Assembly: GCA_005879245.1 (NCBI GenBank)
Contig: VBLA01000280.1
Location: forward strand, 1-6,877
Length of the DNA: 6,877 nucleotides
Source of the DNA: Deltaproteobacteria bacterium
Lineage (GTDB): Bacteria > Desulfobacterota > Binatia > DP-6
Direction of reading: 5' to 3'
The notes below the pieces were generated by a model. It worked only from the letters and a program-made list of their open reading frames with translations, ran no database searches and was not told the origin of the DNA. Numbering within the stretch: position 1 is the stretch's first letter; each line of letters starts with the position of its first letter. Made by a program: the position numbers and the translations under genes. Positions 1 to 6,877 of the stretch are shown in pieces.

Positions 1-657
1 GGCCCGAGCGTGCCGCTCATGCTCGGCATCGACGCGAAGGTCCGCGCGGGCGAGGGCCGGAAGCTCGTGCCGGTCGAGCGGCACGGCATCCGCGCGATCT
101 CGATGGGGATGTTCGTCGGCGAGCACACGCCGGTCATCTGGCGCGGACCGATGGTGACGAAGCTCGTGACCGAGTTTCTGCGGAACGTCGTCTGGGGCGA
201 GCTCGACGTGCTCGTGATCGACCTCCCGCCCGGGACCGGCGACATCCAGCTGACGCTCACGCAGCAGGTGCCGATCACGGGAGGCATCATCGTCACGACG
301 CCGCAGGAGGTGGCGCTCGCGGACGTGCGGCGCGGCGTTCAGATGTTCCGGCAGGTGCAGGCACCCGTCCTGGGCGTGATCGAGAACATGAGCTTTCACA
401 TCTGCCCGGGCTGCGGCACGCGCGCCGAGCTCTTCGCGCATGGGGGCGGCGCGGAGATGGCTCGTACCTTCGGCGTGCCGCTGCTGGGCGAGATTCCCCT
501 CGTGCGAGCGATCCGCGAGGCGGGCGATCATGGGGTTCCGCTCGTCGCCGCCGACCCCGCGCACCCGCAGAGCCGCGCCTTCCGCGAGATCGCCGAGCGC
601 GTCCTCGTGCACCTCGCCGAAGCGCGGCGAGCGACCCGCCCGCCGCTCCCGACCTAG
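1..657 (+). CDS. apbC: Mrp/ApbC/NBP35-family Fe-S cluster carrier ATPase (3' part, 5' end outside window)
   Basis: P-loop ATPase of the MinD/Mrp family, known to bind and hand over iron-sulfur clusters in the cytoplasm. The frame is open from the first base and begins GPSVPLMLGI, a typical internal Mrp block, so the start and the Walker A lysine motif lie to the left of the window. About 218 residues are visible. IDLPPGTGD (visible residues 73-81) is the conserved Walker B/switch region. QQVPITGGIIVTTPQEVALADVRRGVQMF (shown here only as QQVPITGG...VALADV) is the next family block. IENMSF is followed by CPGC (C135, C138), the CxxC that in homologues ligates a bridging Fe-S cluster at the dimer interface. 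The protein ends with a short Ala/Arg/Pro-rich tail and a TAG stop. It converges on lspA. The family is certain; the choice among the names mrp, apbC and nbp35 is conventional. Confidence 0.93.
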   Translation, partial: GPSVPLMLGIDAKVRAGEGRKLVPVERHGIRAISMGMFVGEHTPVIWRGPMVTKLVTEFLRNVVWGELDVLVIDLPPGTGDIQLTLTQQVPITGGIIVTTPQEVALADVRRGVQMFRQVQAPVLGVIENMSFHICPGCGTRAELFAHGGGAEMARTFGVPLLGEIPLVRAIREAGDHGVPLVAADPAHPQSRAFREIAERVLVHLAEARRATRPPLPT

Positions 658-675
658 GAGGGTGAGCCCCTGCTG

Positions 676-691
676 CCGTTCGCGAGAGCGG
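676..691 (+). terminator. small hairpin between convergent apbC and lspA
   Basis: The 47-base gap between the two convergent stop codons contains a 6-pair stem (CCGTTC with GAGCGG, including one T-G pair) closed by a GCGA tetraloop of the GNRA type. Its position between facing genes suggests a role in ending transcription. No T-run follows it on either strand, so it is not a classical intrinsic terminator and this call is weak. Confidence 0.22.
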
Positions 692-704
692 GGAAGACCG
701 GCCC

Positions 705-1178
705 CTACCCCCGGCGGAGCGAGTGCAGCAGGACGACCGCCACCCCGGTGGTGATCGCGGAGTCGGCGAGGTTGAAGGCGGGCCAGTGGAGATCGCCCCA
801 GTGCAGGTCCAGGAAGTCGATCACCTCGCCGTAGCGCAGCCGGCAGATGAGGTTGCCGACGGCGCCGCCCAGGATCCCGCCGATCGCCGCCACGACCCAC
901 GGCTGCTCGCGGGGGGTCCGACGGAGAAAGGAGACGAGCGCGCCGGCGGCCCCGAGCGTGACCGCGAGGAAGAGCGGGAGTCGGACCCCGGGGGGGACGT
1001 CCGCGAGCATACCGAAGGCAGCCCCCGTGTTGCGCACATAGGTGAACGCGAAGATCGGGAGCCAGACGACCGTCTCGTGAAGCCGCAGCGTTCGCGCGAC
1101 GAGGGCCTTCGTCGCTTGGTCAGCGGCGAGAATCCCGATGGCGACCACGAGCGCGAGCCGCCAGCGCGGATCTCTCAC
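705..1178 (-). CDS. lspA: Lipoprotein signal peptidase II (LspA), with Cys in place of a conserved Asp
   Basis: Integral inner-membrane aspartyl protease that removes the signal peptide from diacylglyceryl-modified prolipoproteins. It has 157 residues, a normal family length. The GTG start is chosen because [10 protein letters not shown] is the natural N-terminus and the start overlaps the ileS stop as GTGA, implying translational coupling. Four membrane segments are visible, at about residues 6-25, 65-86, 94-112 and 133-153. Family motifs are DQATK (D20, K24), RNTGAAFG (49-56), GNLICRLRYGEVIDF (108-122) and FNLADS (135-140). D121 and D139 match the catalytic Asp pair identified in the Pseudomonas enzyme structure. 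In the GNLIDR motif the usual Asp is Cys112, encoded by TGC at 845-843; that Asp is D102 in Bacillus subtilis LspA, reported as important for activity. The rest looks intact, so it is probably a functional gene with an unusual substitution. Confidence 0.93.
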   Translation of the reverse strand: MRDPRWRLALVVAIGILAADQATKALVARTLRLHETVVWLPIFAFTYVRNTGAAFGMLADVPPGVRLPLFLAVTLGAAGALVSFLRRTPREQPWVVAAIGGILGGAVGNLICRLRYGEVIDFLDLHWGDLHWPAFNLADSAITTGVAVVLLHSLRRG

Positions 1179-3622
1179 GCCACCACCGTCGCGCAGCGTG
1201 CGCAGAGATCGGGATGCCGGGCGTCCCCGCCGACCACCCGCACGTTCCAGCAACGCGGGCACTTCTTGCCAGACGCCCGCTCGACCGCGACCCGCAGGCC
1301 GGCGAGCACCGGGCTGGCGGGCGCCCGGCCGTCGTCGCCCACGGTGACCGCAGCGGTCAGGAAGAGCGCCGGGAGCTCCGCGGCCTGGGCTGCGAGGAGC
1401 TCCGCCAGGCCGTCGCCCTGCTCGACCCCCAGCACCACCCGAGCCTCCGAGGACTGCTTCACGACTCCCGCCTGACGCGCCTCCTCGATCGCCTTCGTGA
1501 CGGCGGCGCGCACCGCGAGCAGGCGTTCGAAGCGGGCTGCGAGCTGCTCGTCGCGCCATGCGGCGGGCGGCTCGGGCAGACCCCCCAGGAAGACGCTCGG
1601 CGCCCGCTCGCGGCCCGGCATGTGCCCCCAGATGTCCTCCGCGGTGAAGGAGAGGAGCGGCGCCATGAGGCGCACGAGCACGTCGAGGATGCCGAAGAGC
1701 GCGGTCTGGGTGCTGCGGCGCTCGGGCCCGCCCGGCCGCTCGCAGTAGAGGCGGTCCTTCCGCACGTCGAGATAGAAGGAGGAGAGGTCGACGCTGCAGA
1801 AGTTGTTGAGCGCGTGGTAGATCAGGTGGAACTCGAACGACTCGTAGGCCGCGCGGCAGCGCTCGAGGAGCGCGTGCGTCCGATGGAGCGCCCAGCGCTC
1901 CAGCTCCGGTAGGCGGGCGTGCGGGAGCGCGTCGCTCGCCGGGTCGAAGTCGTAGAGATTGCCGAGGAGGAAGCGTGCCGTGTTCCGGACGCGGCGGTAG
2001 GCCTCGACGAGCTGCCCCAGGATCTCCTCCGAGATGCGCACGTCCTCGCGGTAGTCCTCGGCGGCCACCCAGAGCCGGAGGAGCTCCGCGCCATGGCGAG
2101 CGATCACCTCCTCCGGCGCGATCACGTTCCCGAGCGATTTCGACATCTTGCGGCCCACGCCGTCGAGCACGAACCCGTGGGTGACGACGGCCTCGTACGG
2201 CGCGCGACCCGCCACCGCGACACCGCTCAGAAGGGCGCTGTGGAACCAACCGCGGTGCTGGTCGCTGCCCTCGAGATAGACGTCCGCGTGCCCGCCGAGC
2301 TCGGGACGCCGCTCGAGGACGGCCTTCCAGCTCGTCCCCGAATCGAACCAGACGTCGAGCATGTCGGTCTCGCGACGGAACTTCGTTCCACCGCACGCGG
2401 GGCAGCGGGTGCCGGGGGGAACGAGGTCTCCGGTGGGCCGCGCGAACCACGCGTCGCCGCCTTCCCGCGCGAAGATCGCGGCGACGTGCTCGCAGAGGGC
2501 CTCACTCGTGAACGGCTGCTGACATCCCTCGCAGTAGAGCGCGACCACCGGAACGCCCCAGTCCTTCTGCCGCGAGATGCACCAGTCAGGTCGGGTTGCG
2601 ATCATGTTCGCGATGCGCTCGCGACCCCACTCCGGGATCCAGCGCACGCGCTGGATCTCGGCGAGGGCGCGCGCCCGGAGCTCCGCCCGGTCGATGCCGA
2701 TGAACCACTGCTCCGTGGCGCGGAAGACGACCGGGTTCTTGCACCGCCAGCAGTGGGGATAGCTGTGCTTGAAGGGTGCGGCGGCGAGGAGCGCTCCCCG
2801 GGCGCGCAGATGCTCGACGATGTGCGGGTTCGCCTCGAAGACGAGGCTGCCCGCCCATTCAGGCACCTCCGGGGTGAAGCGTCCGCGCGCATCGACGGGC
2901 GTCAGCACGTCGAGGCCGTAGCGCAGTCCGGTCTCGAAGTCCTCCTGCCCGTGGCCGGGAGCGGTGTGGACGAGTCCCGTACCGCTCTCGAGCGTGACGT
3001 AGTCGGCGAGTACGATGGGAACGACGCGATCGATCCACGGATGCCGGCAGCGCCCGCCCTCGAGATCGCGCCCGCGCACGCGAACGAGCTCGCGCGGAAT
3101 GCGTTTCTCACCGACGGCGGCAGCGAGGCTCGCGACGAGCGCCGCCGCGACGACGAGCACCCGGCCGCCGAGCTCCACGGCGGCGTACTCGTGGTCCGGA
3201 TGGACCGCGATCGCAAGGCTGGCCGGCAAGGTCCATGGGGTGGTGGTCCAGATGGCGGCCGCCGGGGCGGGGAGGCCGGCAAGGGAGGCTGGTAGCGGAT
3301 CGACGAAGGGATAGGCGACGTAGATCGCGGGCGACGTCTCCTCGACGTACTCCACCTCCGCCTCGGCGAGCGCGGTGGCGCACGAGGGGCACCAGAGGAC
3401 GGGCTTCTTCCCCCGGTAGACGAGACCGGCGGCGACGCACTTCCCGAGCGCCCGCACCTCCTCGGCGACGTAGGCCGGGTCCATGGTGAGGTAGGGATGC
3501 TCCCAGTCCCCGAGCACGCCCAGGCGCTCGAACTCCGCACGCTGCACGGCCACGAAGCGGGCGGCGTACTCACGGCAAGTCCCACCCCGGCACGTAGGGC
3601 GCAGAGTGGCCCGACATCGCAC
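1175..3622 (-). CDS. ileS: Isoleucyl-tRNA synthetase, main 3' part (frame broken near the 5' end)
   Basis: Cytoplasmic class I synthetase that charges tRNA-Ile and edits misactivated valine. IleS similarity starts only at CREYAARF (first base 3577); the first 15 codons of this open frame, from a GTG at 3622, are the N-terminal region read out of frame. From there about 800 residues match the family without interruption. Numbering from that [12 protein letters not shown] (125-133) and [12 protein letters not shown] (214-225) belong to the CP1 editing domain. C364/C367 and C407/C410 are two CxxC pairs in the insertion before the conserved DVWFDSG. RKMSKS (491-496) is the ATP-binding loop. The anticodon-binding helical domain lies at about 575-725. 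C788/C791 and C807/C810 form the C-terminal zinc finger. Together with the 5' fragment and about 29 missing residues it would total roughly 924, close to the 938 of E. coli IleS. Its stop overlaps the lspA start. Confidence 0.9.
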   Translation of the reverse strand: MRCRATLRPTCRGGTCREYAARFVAVQRAEFERLGVLGDWEHPYLTMDPAYVAEEVRALGKCVAAGLVYRGKKPVLWCPSCATALAEAEVEYVEETSPAIYVAYPFVDPLPASLAGLPAPAAAIWTTTPWTLPASLAIAVHPDHEYAAVELGGRVLVVAAALVASLAAAVGEKRIPRELVRVRGRDLEGGRCRHPWIDRVVPIVLADYVTLESGTGLVHTAPGHGQEDFETGLRYGLDVLTPVDARGRFTPEVPEWAGSLVFEANPHIVEHLRARGALLAAAPFKHSYPHCWRCKNPVVFRATEQWFIGIDRAELRARALAEIQRVRWIPEWGRERIANMIATRPDWCISRQKDWGVPVVALYCEGCQQPFTSEALCEHVAAIFAREGGDAWFARPTGDLVPPGTRCPACGGTKFRRETDMLDVWFDSGTSWKAVLERRPELGGHADVYLEGSDQHRGWFHSALLSGVAVAGRAPYEAVVTHGFVLDGVGRKMSKSLGNVIAPEEVIARHGAELLRLWVAAEDYREDVRISEEILGQLVEAYRRVRNTARFLLGNLYDFDPASDALPHARLPELERWALHRTHALLERCRAAYESFEFHLIYHALNNFCSVDLSSFYLDVRKDRLYCERPGGPERRSTQTALFGILDVLVRLMAPLLSFTAEDIWGHMPGRERAPSVFLGGLPEPPAAWRDEQLAARFERLLAVRAAVTKAIEEARQAGVVKQSSEARVVLGVEQGDGLAELLAAQAAELPALFLTAAVTVGDDGRAPASPVLAGLRVAVERASGKKCPRCWNVRVVGGDARHPDLCARCATVVA
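3570..3581 (-). other. ileS deletion and frameshift junction
   Basis: On the minus strand GAC (the Asp of PGWD, 3581-3579) is followed by a single T (3578) and then TGC CGT GAG TAC (the CREY block, from 3577). Comparison from memory with E. coli IleS, which has 29 residues between GWD and CREYA, predicts a net loss of about 86 bases, which is not a multiple of three. The bases TTGCCG at the junction could encode the LP of the lost HGLP motif and also overlap the TGCCG that starts CREYA, so a short direct repeat may have guided the deletion or the mis-assembly. The latter point is inference. Confidence 0.75.
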
Positions 3623-3863
3623 GGTGCTTGACGATGATGTCCTTCAGGACCTTGTTGAGCGTCGTTCCGAGGTGGATGTGACCGTTGGCGTAGGGCGGAC
3701 CGTCGTGGAGGACGAAGCGCGGCCGGTCCGCGTTGTGAGCGAGCAGACGCTCGTAGAGACCGATCGCCTTCCAGCGCGCAAGGATCTCAGGCTCGCGCGT
3801 GGCAAGGTTCGCACGCATGGGGAAATCCGTGCGCGGCAGATTGAGCGTCGCCTTGTAGTCCAT
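3570..3863 (-). CDS. ileS: Isoleucyl-tRNA synthetase, 5' fragment carrying the HIGH motif
   Basis: This is the N-terminal piece of the same ileS gene, in a different frame from the main part. The ATG at 3863 gives [20 protein letters not shown], the standard IleS N-terminus, so the start is secure although no Shine-Dalgarno is visible. [15 protein letters not shown] (53-67) holds the class I HIGH signature as HLGT, and [17 protein letters not shown] continues the catalytic Rossmann fold. Similarity runs to PYVPGWD (residue 95, last base 3579); two codons later the frame stops at TGA (3572-3570). In intact IleS the next residues are T/C-H-G-L-P-I-E and about 22 more before CREYA, and these are absent. 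As written, this fragment alone could not be a working enzyme. It is either a real lesion or an assembly/sequencing error; the latter is likelier because the gene is normally essential. Confidence 0.85.
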   Translation of the reverse strand: MDYKATLNLPRTDFPMRANLATREPEILARWKAIGLYERLLAHNADRPRFVLHDGPPYANGHIHLGTTLNKVLKDIIVKHRAMSGHSAPYVPGWDLP

Positions 3864-3876
3864 ACGGGAGCGCGCC

Positions 3877-3905
3877 ACGCTACCAGCGAGGTCTACCGCT
3901 TTCAA
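3877..3905 (-). promoter_or_regulatory. candidate ileS promoter, possibly leaderless transcript
   Basis: On the minus strand TTGAAA (3905-3900) matches the -35 consensus at five of six positions. After a 17-base spacer comes TAGCGT (3882-3877), a poor -10 box that is preceded by TGG and so fits an extended -10. A start about seven bases downstream would leave only some 6-8 bases before the ileS ATG at 3863. That agrees with the absence of a Shine-Dalgarno there. Prediction by eye only; the sigma factor preferences of this organism are unknown. Confidence 0.28.
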
Positions 3906-3909
3906 AGGC

Positions 3910-3938
3910 AGCCGGGCGCGGCTCAGCCGCGCCCGGCT
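3910..3938. repeat. perfect 14-base-arm inverted repeat upstream of ileS
   Basis: AGCCGGGCGCGGCT and its exact reverse complement are separated by a single C at 3924. As RNA or single-stranded DNA it would fold into a very stable GC-only stem of about 12 pairs once a small loop is allowed. It lies just upstream of the candidate ileS -35 box. On the minus strand GCCTTTG follows it, which is too poor in T for an ordinary intrinsic terminator. It could be a terminator-like or REP-like element, or a protein-binding site. Confidence 0.6.
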
Positions 3939-3976
3939 CGCCCCGAGCGCCCGAAGGCCGCGAGCAATCACGGGGA

Positions 3977-3998
3977 GCCGCCCGCGTCAGCGGGCGGC
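3977..3998. repeat. 9-pair GC hairpin with GTCA tetraloop
   Basis: GCCGCCCGC and GCGGGCGGC form a perfect stem around GTCA. It is one of three strong stem-loops in the 205-base gap between the first luciferase-like gene and ileS, and shares its GCCCGC/GCGGGC core with the hairpin at 4030-4044. This pattern resembles REP/BIME-type intergenic elements. No coding potential is seen. Confidence 0.5.
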
Positions 3999-4007
3999 GA
4001 CGGGGGT

Positions 4008-4065
4008 CCGGGGGCATCGGAGGAGCGGAGCCCGCGCAGCGGGCGAGCACCGCACGGGCCCCCGG
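4008..4065. repeat. nested inverted repeats just after the first luciferase-like gene
   Basis: An outer pair, CCGGGGGC (4008-4015) and GCCCCCGG (4058-4065), encloses an inner 6-pair hairpin, GCCCGC (4030-4035) with GCGGGC (4039-4044). The outer right arm starts three bases beyond the stop codon of the minus-strand oxidoreductase at 4069. In its transcript this would fold directly after the coding region. It may serve as a 3' end or transcript-stabilising structure, or be a REP-like repeat. No T-run is present. Confidence 0.42.
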
Positions 4066-4068
4066 GAG

Positions 4069-5016
4069 TCAATGAGGCGCGAGCGAAGCGAGCGCTCGCT
4101 CGACCGCGGCCGCCCGGGACTCTCCGACGGGGTTGGGGAACACGATCGGGAGCGTTGCGCCCGCGGACCGATAGGCAGCAAGACGTTCGCGGCAGCGGGC
4201 CGGCTCGCCGGCGAGCGTCACCGCGTCCGCCATCTCGTCGGTGACGGCGCCCTCCGCGGCGGCGACGTCGCGTCGCTGCCACGCAGCGCGGACCGCGTCC
4301 ACCTCCGCCGCGAAGCCGCTCGCGGCGAGCATGTTGCCGTAGAAGGGGAGGTTGGCGTAGCGGGCAAGCATCCGCTTCGCCTCGTGGAGCGCGGCGGCGC
4401 GGTCCTCGGCGACGTAGCAGGTGGTGAAGTGGCAGACCTCCAGCCTCCCGAGATCCTGCCCGCCGCGCTCGGCGCCACGACGGAGGGAGGCGAGCGCGCG
4501 CGGGTAGCGGGCGAGCGGGAAGAGATTGAAGATCACGCCGTCGGCGAGCTCGCCCGCGAGCGCGATCATCCGCGGCGCGAGCGCTGCTGCCAGGAGACGC
4601 GGCGGCGTAGCCGGGCGGGGCTGATGCGGTCCCTTCGCCCAGGCCGCTCGCAGCGTGCCGATGACGGCGCGGACCTTGCCCAGCGGATCCCCCATGTCGA
4701 TGCCGAGCGGCTCGTTGACCGCGCGGTGCCCGACCCCGATGCCGAGGAGCAGCCGCCCGCCCGAGAACTCCTGCACCGCCGCTGCCTCCTCGGCGAGGAG
4801 CGTCGGCTGGCGCAGGTAGACATTGGTGATCGCGGTCCCGACCTTCACCCGGGCGGTGCCGAGTGCGACCGCCTCGGCGTACGCGAGGGAGTCGCAGAAC
4901 GACTCCGGGATGAAGACGGCCTCGTAGCCGAGCGTCTCGGCGCGCCGCGCCCACGCGAGGATGTCCTGCGGGGAGGCGTCGCGTAGCGGGGACAGGGCGA
5001 TCGCGATGCGTTCCAT
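4069..5016 (-). CDS. Luciferase-like (LLM-class) oxidoreductase 1, probably F420- or flavin-dependent
   Basis: Bacterial luciferase-like TIM-barrel oxidoreductase of 315 residues, a usual length for the family, predicted soluble and cytoplasmic. The ATG at 5016 gives MERIAIALSP, the typical first beta-strand; a longer frame from a TTG at 5076 has no family-like sequence and is rejected. No clear Shine-Dalgarno precedes the ATG. Visible family blocks are ARRAETLGYEAVFIPES (23-39), VKVGTAITNVYLRQPTLLA (57-75), FSGGRLLLGIGVGHRAV (84-100) and LAGELADGVIFNL (153-165). Blocks like these line the cofactor pocket in F420- and FMN-dependent members. A domain search would decide the cofactor; the substrate cannot be told. 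It is distantly related to the second LLM gene at 5332-6357 but clearly not a recent duplicate. A 54-base gap (to 5071) or 93-base gap (to 5110) separates it from the divergent small gene, and a hairpin-rich gap lies between it and ileS, so it is probably transcribed separately from both. Confidence 0.86.
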   Translation of the reverse strand: MERIAIALSPLRDASPQDILAWARRAETLGYEAVFIPESFCDSLAYAEAVALGTARVKVGTAITNVYLRQPTLLAEEAAAVQEFSGGRLLLGIGVGHRAVNEPLGIDMGDPLGKVRAVIGTLRAAWAKGPHQPRPATPPRLLAAALAPRMIALAGELADGVIFNLFPLARYPRALASLRRGAERGGQDLGRLEVCHFTTCYVAEDRAAALHEAKRMLARYANLPFYGNMLAASGFAAEVDAVRAAWQRRDVAAAEGAVTDEMADAVTLAGEPARCRERLAAYRSAGATLPIVFPNPVGESRAAAVERALASLAPH

Positions 5017-5040
5017 GGGCGAGAGCGATAGCCCCAATAC

Positions 5041-5053
5041 CCCCGGACCGGGG
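5041..5053. promoter_or_regulatory. 13-base dyad in the divergent intergenic region
   Basis: CCCCGG and CCGGGG flank a single A, between the first luciferase-like gene (start 5016, minus) and the small plus-strand gene. Position in a divergent promoter region would suit a repressor operator, but GC-rich palindromes arise easily at this base composition. Low confidence. Confidence 0.18.
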
Positions 5054-5109
5054 CCTAACGGAAGCACGGCGTGCAAGACCCTTGCGACCGCGCGGCCGCT
5101 CGCCTAGAG

Positions 5110-5313
5110 ATGAGCGCCGTGGCGAAGCGGATGCTGCTCCACTACCAGCGCGGTGCGTTTCCGGCCTACGAGGAGGCTGACGAGGGGGGCATGCCGCAGC
5201 CGTGCGCCCTCGGCCTCCCCTGGGTCAACCCCGACACCCTCCGGACCCTCGCCAAGCTGAGCATCCCGCGCACCGACCCCTGGGGCCGGCCGCTCCCGGA
5301 GCCCGGGAAGTAA
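5110..5313 (+). CDS. Small protein of unknown function (67 residues)
   Basis: Not recognised. It starts MSAVAKRMLLHYQRGAFPAY and contains an acidic stretch (YEEADEGG), one Cys in MPQPCALGLPWVNP, and a Pro-rich end IPRTDPWGRPLPEPGK before TAA. There is no signal peptide, membrane segment or known motif. It is likely real because codon third positions from the ATG at 5110 are almost all G or C and the composition is protein-like, with Trp, Tyr and His. A GTG at 5071 would add 13 codons and has GGAAG six bases upstream. However, those codons have more A/T-ending thirds (4 of 13), so I favour the ATG; the start stays open. It lies alone on the plus strand between two minus-strand luciferase-like genes, and its stop is 18 bases from the stop of the second. 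A link to the oxidoreductases is only suggested by position. Confidence 0.62.
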   Translation: MSAVAKRMLLHYQRGAFPAYEEADEGGMPQPCALGLPWVNPDTLRTLAKLSIPRTDPWGRPLPEPGK

Positions 5314-5331
5314 GGACGCACCCGGCTCCCG

Positions 5332-6357
<1,026 letters not shown>

Positions 6358-6362
6358 GCGGG

Positions 6363-6370
6363 CTCTCCTC
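6363..6370 (-). promoter_or_regulatory. strong ribosome binding site of luciferase-like oxidoreductase 2
   Basis: GAGGAGAG on the minus strand ends five bases before the ATG at 6357, and its AGGAG core is seven bases away. It decides the start against a longer frame reaching 6426, which would overlap the upstream molybdoenzyme gene. It lies wholly in the 20-base gap between the two genes, as expected for an operon member translated on its own. Confidence 0.75.
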
Positions 6371-6377
6371 TCGTCCG

Positions 6378-6877
6378 TCACCCCGTCGGGCGTTGCGCGG
6401 CGCCGGCCAGGCGCTCGACCCGGCACTGCACGTGGCGATGGTGCGGGATGCCGGTGAAGGGATCGCGGTCGGCCGCGTCCGTGAGCTCGTTCTGGTTCAC
6501 CCCGTCGAGGACTCCGTCATGGACCATCCCGAAGCCGTTCGGCATCCACATGTGACCCGGGAGGAGCTTCGGGTCGATCTGGGCGGGTAGCGTGAGCCCG
6601 CCGCGCCGCGTAGAGACGTGGACCCGATCGCCGTTCCCCACTCCCAGCTCGCGTGCGTCGGCCGGCGAGAGGTTGAGCGCGCAGTGCGGCCCGCGACCCT
6701 TCCGCCACGTCGGATCGCGCTGGATCGTGTTGGCGGTCCAGCGTGTTCGCAGGCCGGCGGCGAGCACGAACGGGTAGTCGGGATCGAGCCGCGGGGGCGT
6801 GGCGACGGCCCGCCGAATCTCGTCCAGCATCGGTCCCGGGGCGAGACGGATGCGACCATCCTCGAAGCCCACGTGAT
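6378..6877 (-). CDS. Molybdopterin-dependent oxidoreductase, C-terminal part (5' part outside window)
   Basis: C-terminal end of a DMSO-reductase-superfamily molybdoenzyme, which uses a bis-molybdopterin guanine dinucleotide cofactor for oxygen-atom or hydride transfer. About 165 residues are visible and the frame is open to the right edge, so the catalytic domain and any N-terminal Fe-S cluster or Tat signal are not seen. The visible part is the molybdopterin dinucleotide-binding beta-barrel. It includes [21 protein letters not shown], familiar as the G-R-x(n)-N-T-x-x-R-D block, then [26 protein letters not shown], the standard NPEDAxxLGIxDGDxVxVxSRRG motif (both longer than key residues alone and given here by pattern). 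WMPNGFG and [14 protein letters not shown] follow. It ends GAAQRPTG then TGA (6380-6378). Substrate and subfamily cannot be read from this end. It probably forms an operon with the luciferase-like gene 20 bases downstream. Confidence 0.85.
   Translation of the reverse strand, partial: HVGFEDGRIRLAPGPMLDEIRRAVATPPRLDPDYPFVLAAGLRTRWTANTIQRDPTWRKGRGPHCALNLSPADARELGVGNGDRVHVSTRRGGLTLPAQIDPKLLPGHMWMPNGFGMVHDGVLDGVNQNELTDAADRDPFTGIPHHRHVQCRVERLAGAAQRPTG

Noticed and set aside
705..2450. A 581-residue open frame on the minus strand fusing an Arg/Pro/Ala-rich region to LspA
   Set aside because: The upstream two thirds are the out-of-frame shadow of ileS with low-complexity composition. Only the part from the GTG at 1178 matches a protein family.
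1919..3295. A 458-residue plus-strand open frame antisense to ileS
   Set aside because: It lies wholly opposite the well-conserved ileS coding strand, is rich in Arg, Asp, Glu and Ala, and has no recognisable motif. Long antisense frames are expected at this GC content.
3570..3622. Programmed ribosomal frameshift in ileS
   Set aside because: A frameshift alone would not explain the loss of about 29 conserved residues at the same point, and no slippery run is visible at the junction.
4087..4100. Perfect 14-base palindrome AGCGAGCGCTCGCT
   Set aside because: It falls inside the last codons of the first luciferase-like gene (an ERALASL stretch), where Ala/Leu/Ser/Arg codons at high GC readily produce such palindromes.
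3968..4954. A 328-residue minus-strand open frame overlapping the first luciferase-like gene in another frame
   Set aside because: It is Arg/Gly/Ala-rich low-complexity sequence, while the overlapping frame shows clear LLM motifs.

Overview
This is a GC-rich, densely coding bacterial chromosome segment in which nearly every third codon position is G or C. A standard bacterial housekeeping pair (ileS-lspA) and an Mrp/ApbC ATPase lie beside two luciferase-like (probably F420- or flavin-dependent) oxidoreductases and a molybdopterin oxidoreductase. This mix, together with GC-rich hairpins between genes, fits an uncultured soil or subsurface lineage such as Rokubacteria/Methylomirabilota, Binatota or deltaproteobacteria-like groups. 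That placement is a weak inference; nothing here fixes the taxon.

Layout, left to right. (1) At 1-657 on the plus strand is the 3' part of an Mrp/ApbC Fe-S carrier ATPase, cut by the window edge. (2) It converges, across a 47-base gap with a small hairpin, on a minus-strand pair. ileS (3863 down to 1175) overlaps lspA (1178 down to 705) in a GTGA start/stop junction. The ileS reading frame is broken near its 5' end: about 29 conserved codons are missing and the frame shifts between the GWD and CREYA blocks. (3) At 3864-4068 is a gene-free stretch holding a possible ileS promoter, a 14-base-arm perfect dyad and two further hairpin structures. (4) At 4069-5016 (minus) is a first luciferase-like oxidoreductase. 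(5) At 5110-5313 (plus) is an unrecognised 67-residue protein. (6) At 5332-6357 (minus) is a second luciferase-like oxidoreductase resembling the Rv3520c type. It has a strong Shine-Dalgarno and sits 20 bases downstream of (7) the 3' end of a molybdopterin oxidoreductase gene (6378-6877, minus) that runs off the right edge.

Functionally, the left half is housekeeping: Fe-S cluster delivery, isoleucine charging and lipoprotein signal-peptide removal. The right half looks like an accessory redox module: a molybdoenzyme probably co-transcribed with an LLM oxidoreductase, then a small unknown gene and another LLM gene. No RNA genes, CRISPR arrays, insertion sequences or phage genes were seen. I found no clearly new biological system. 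The items most worth checking are the ileS deletion, the replacement of a conserved Asp by Cys in LspA, the small unknown protein, and the intergenic hairpin cluster.
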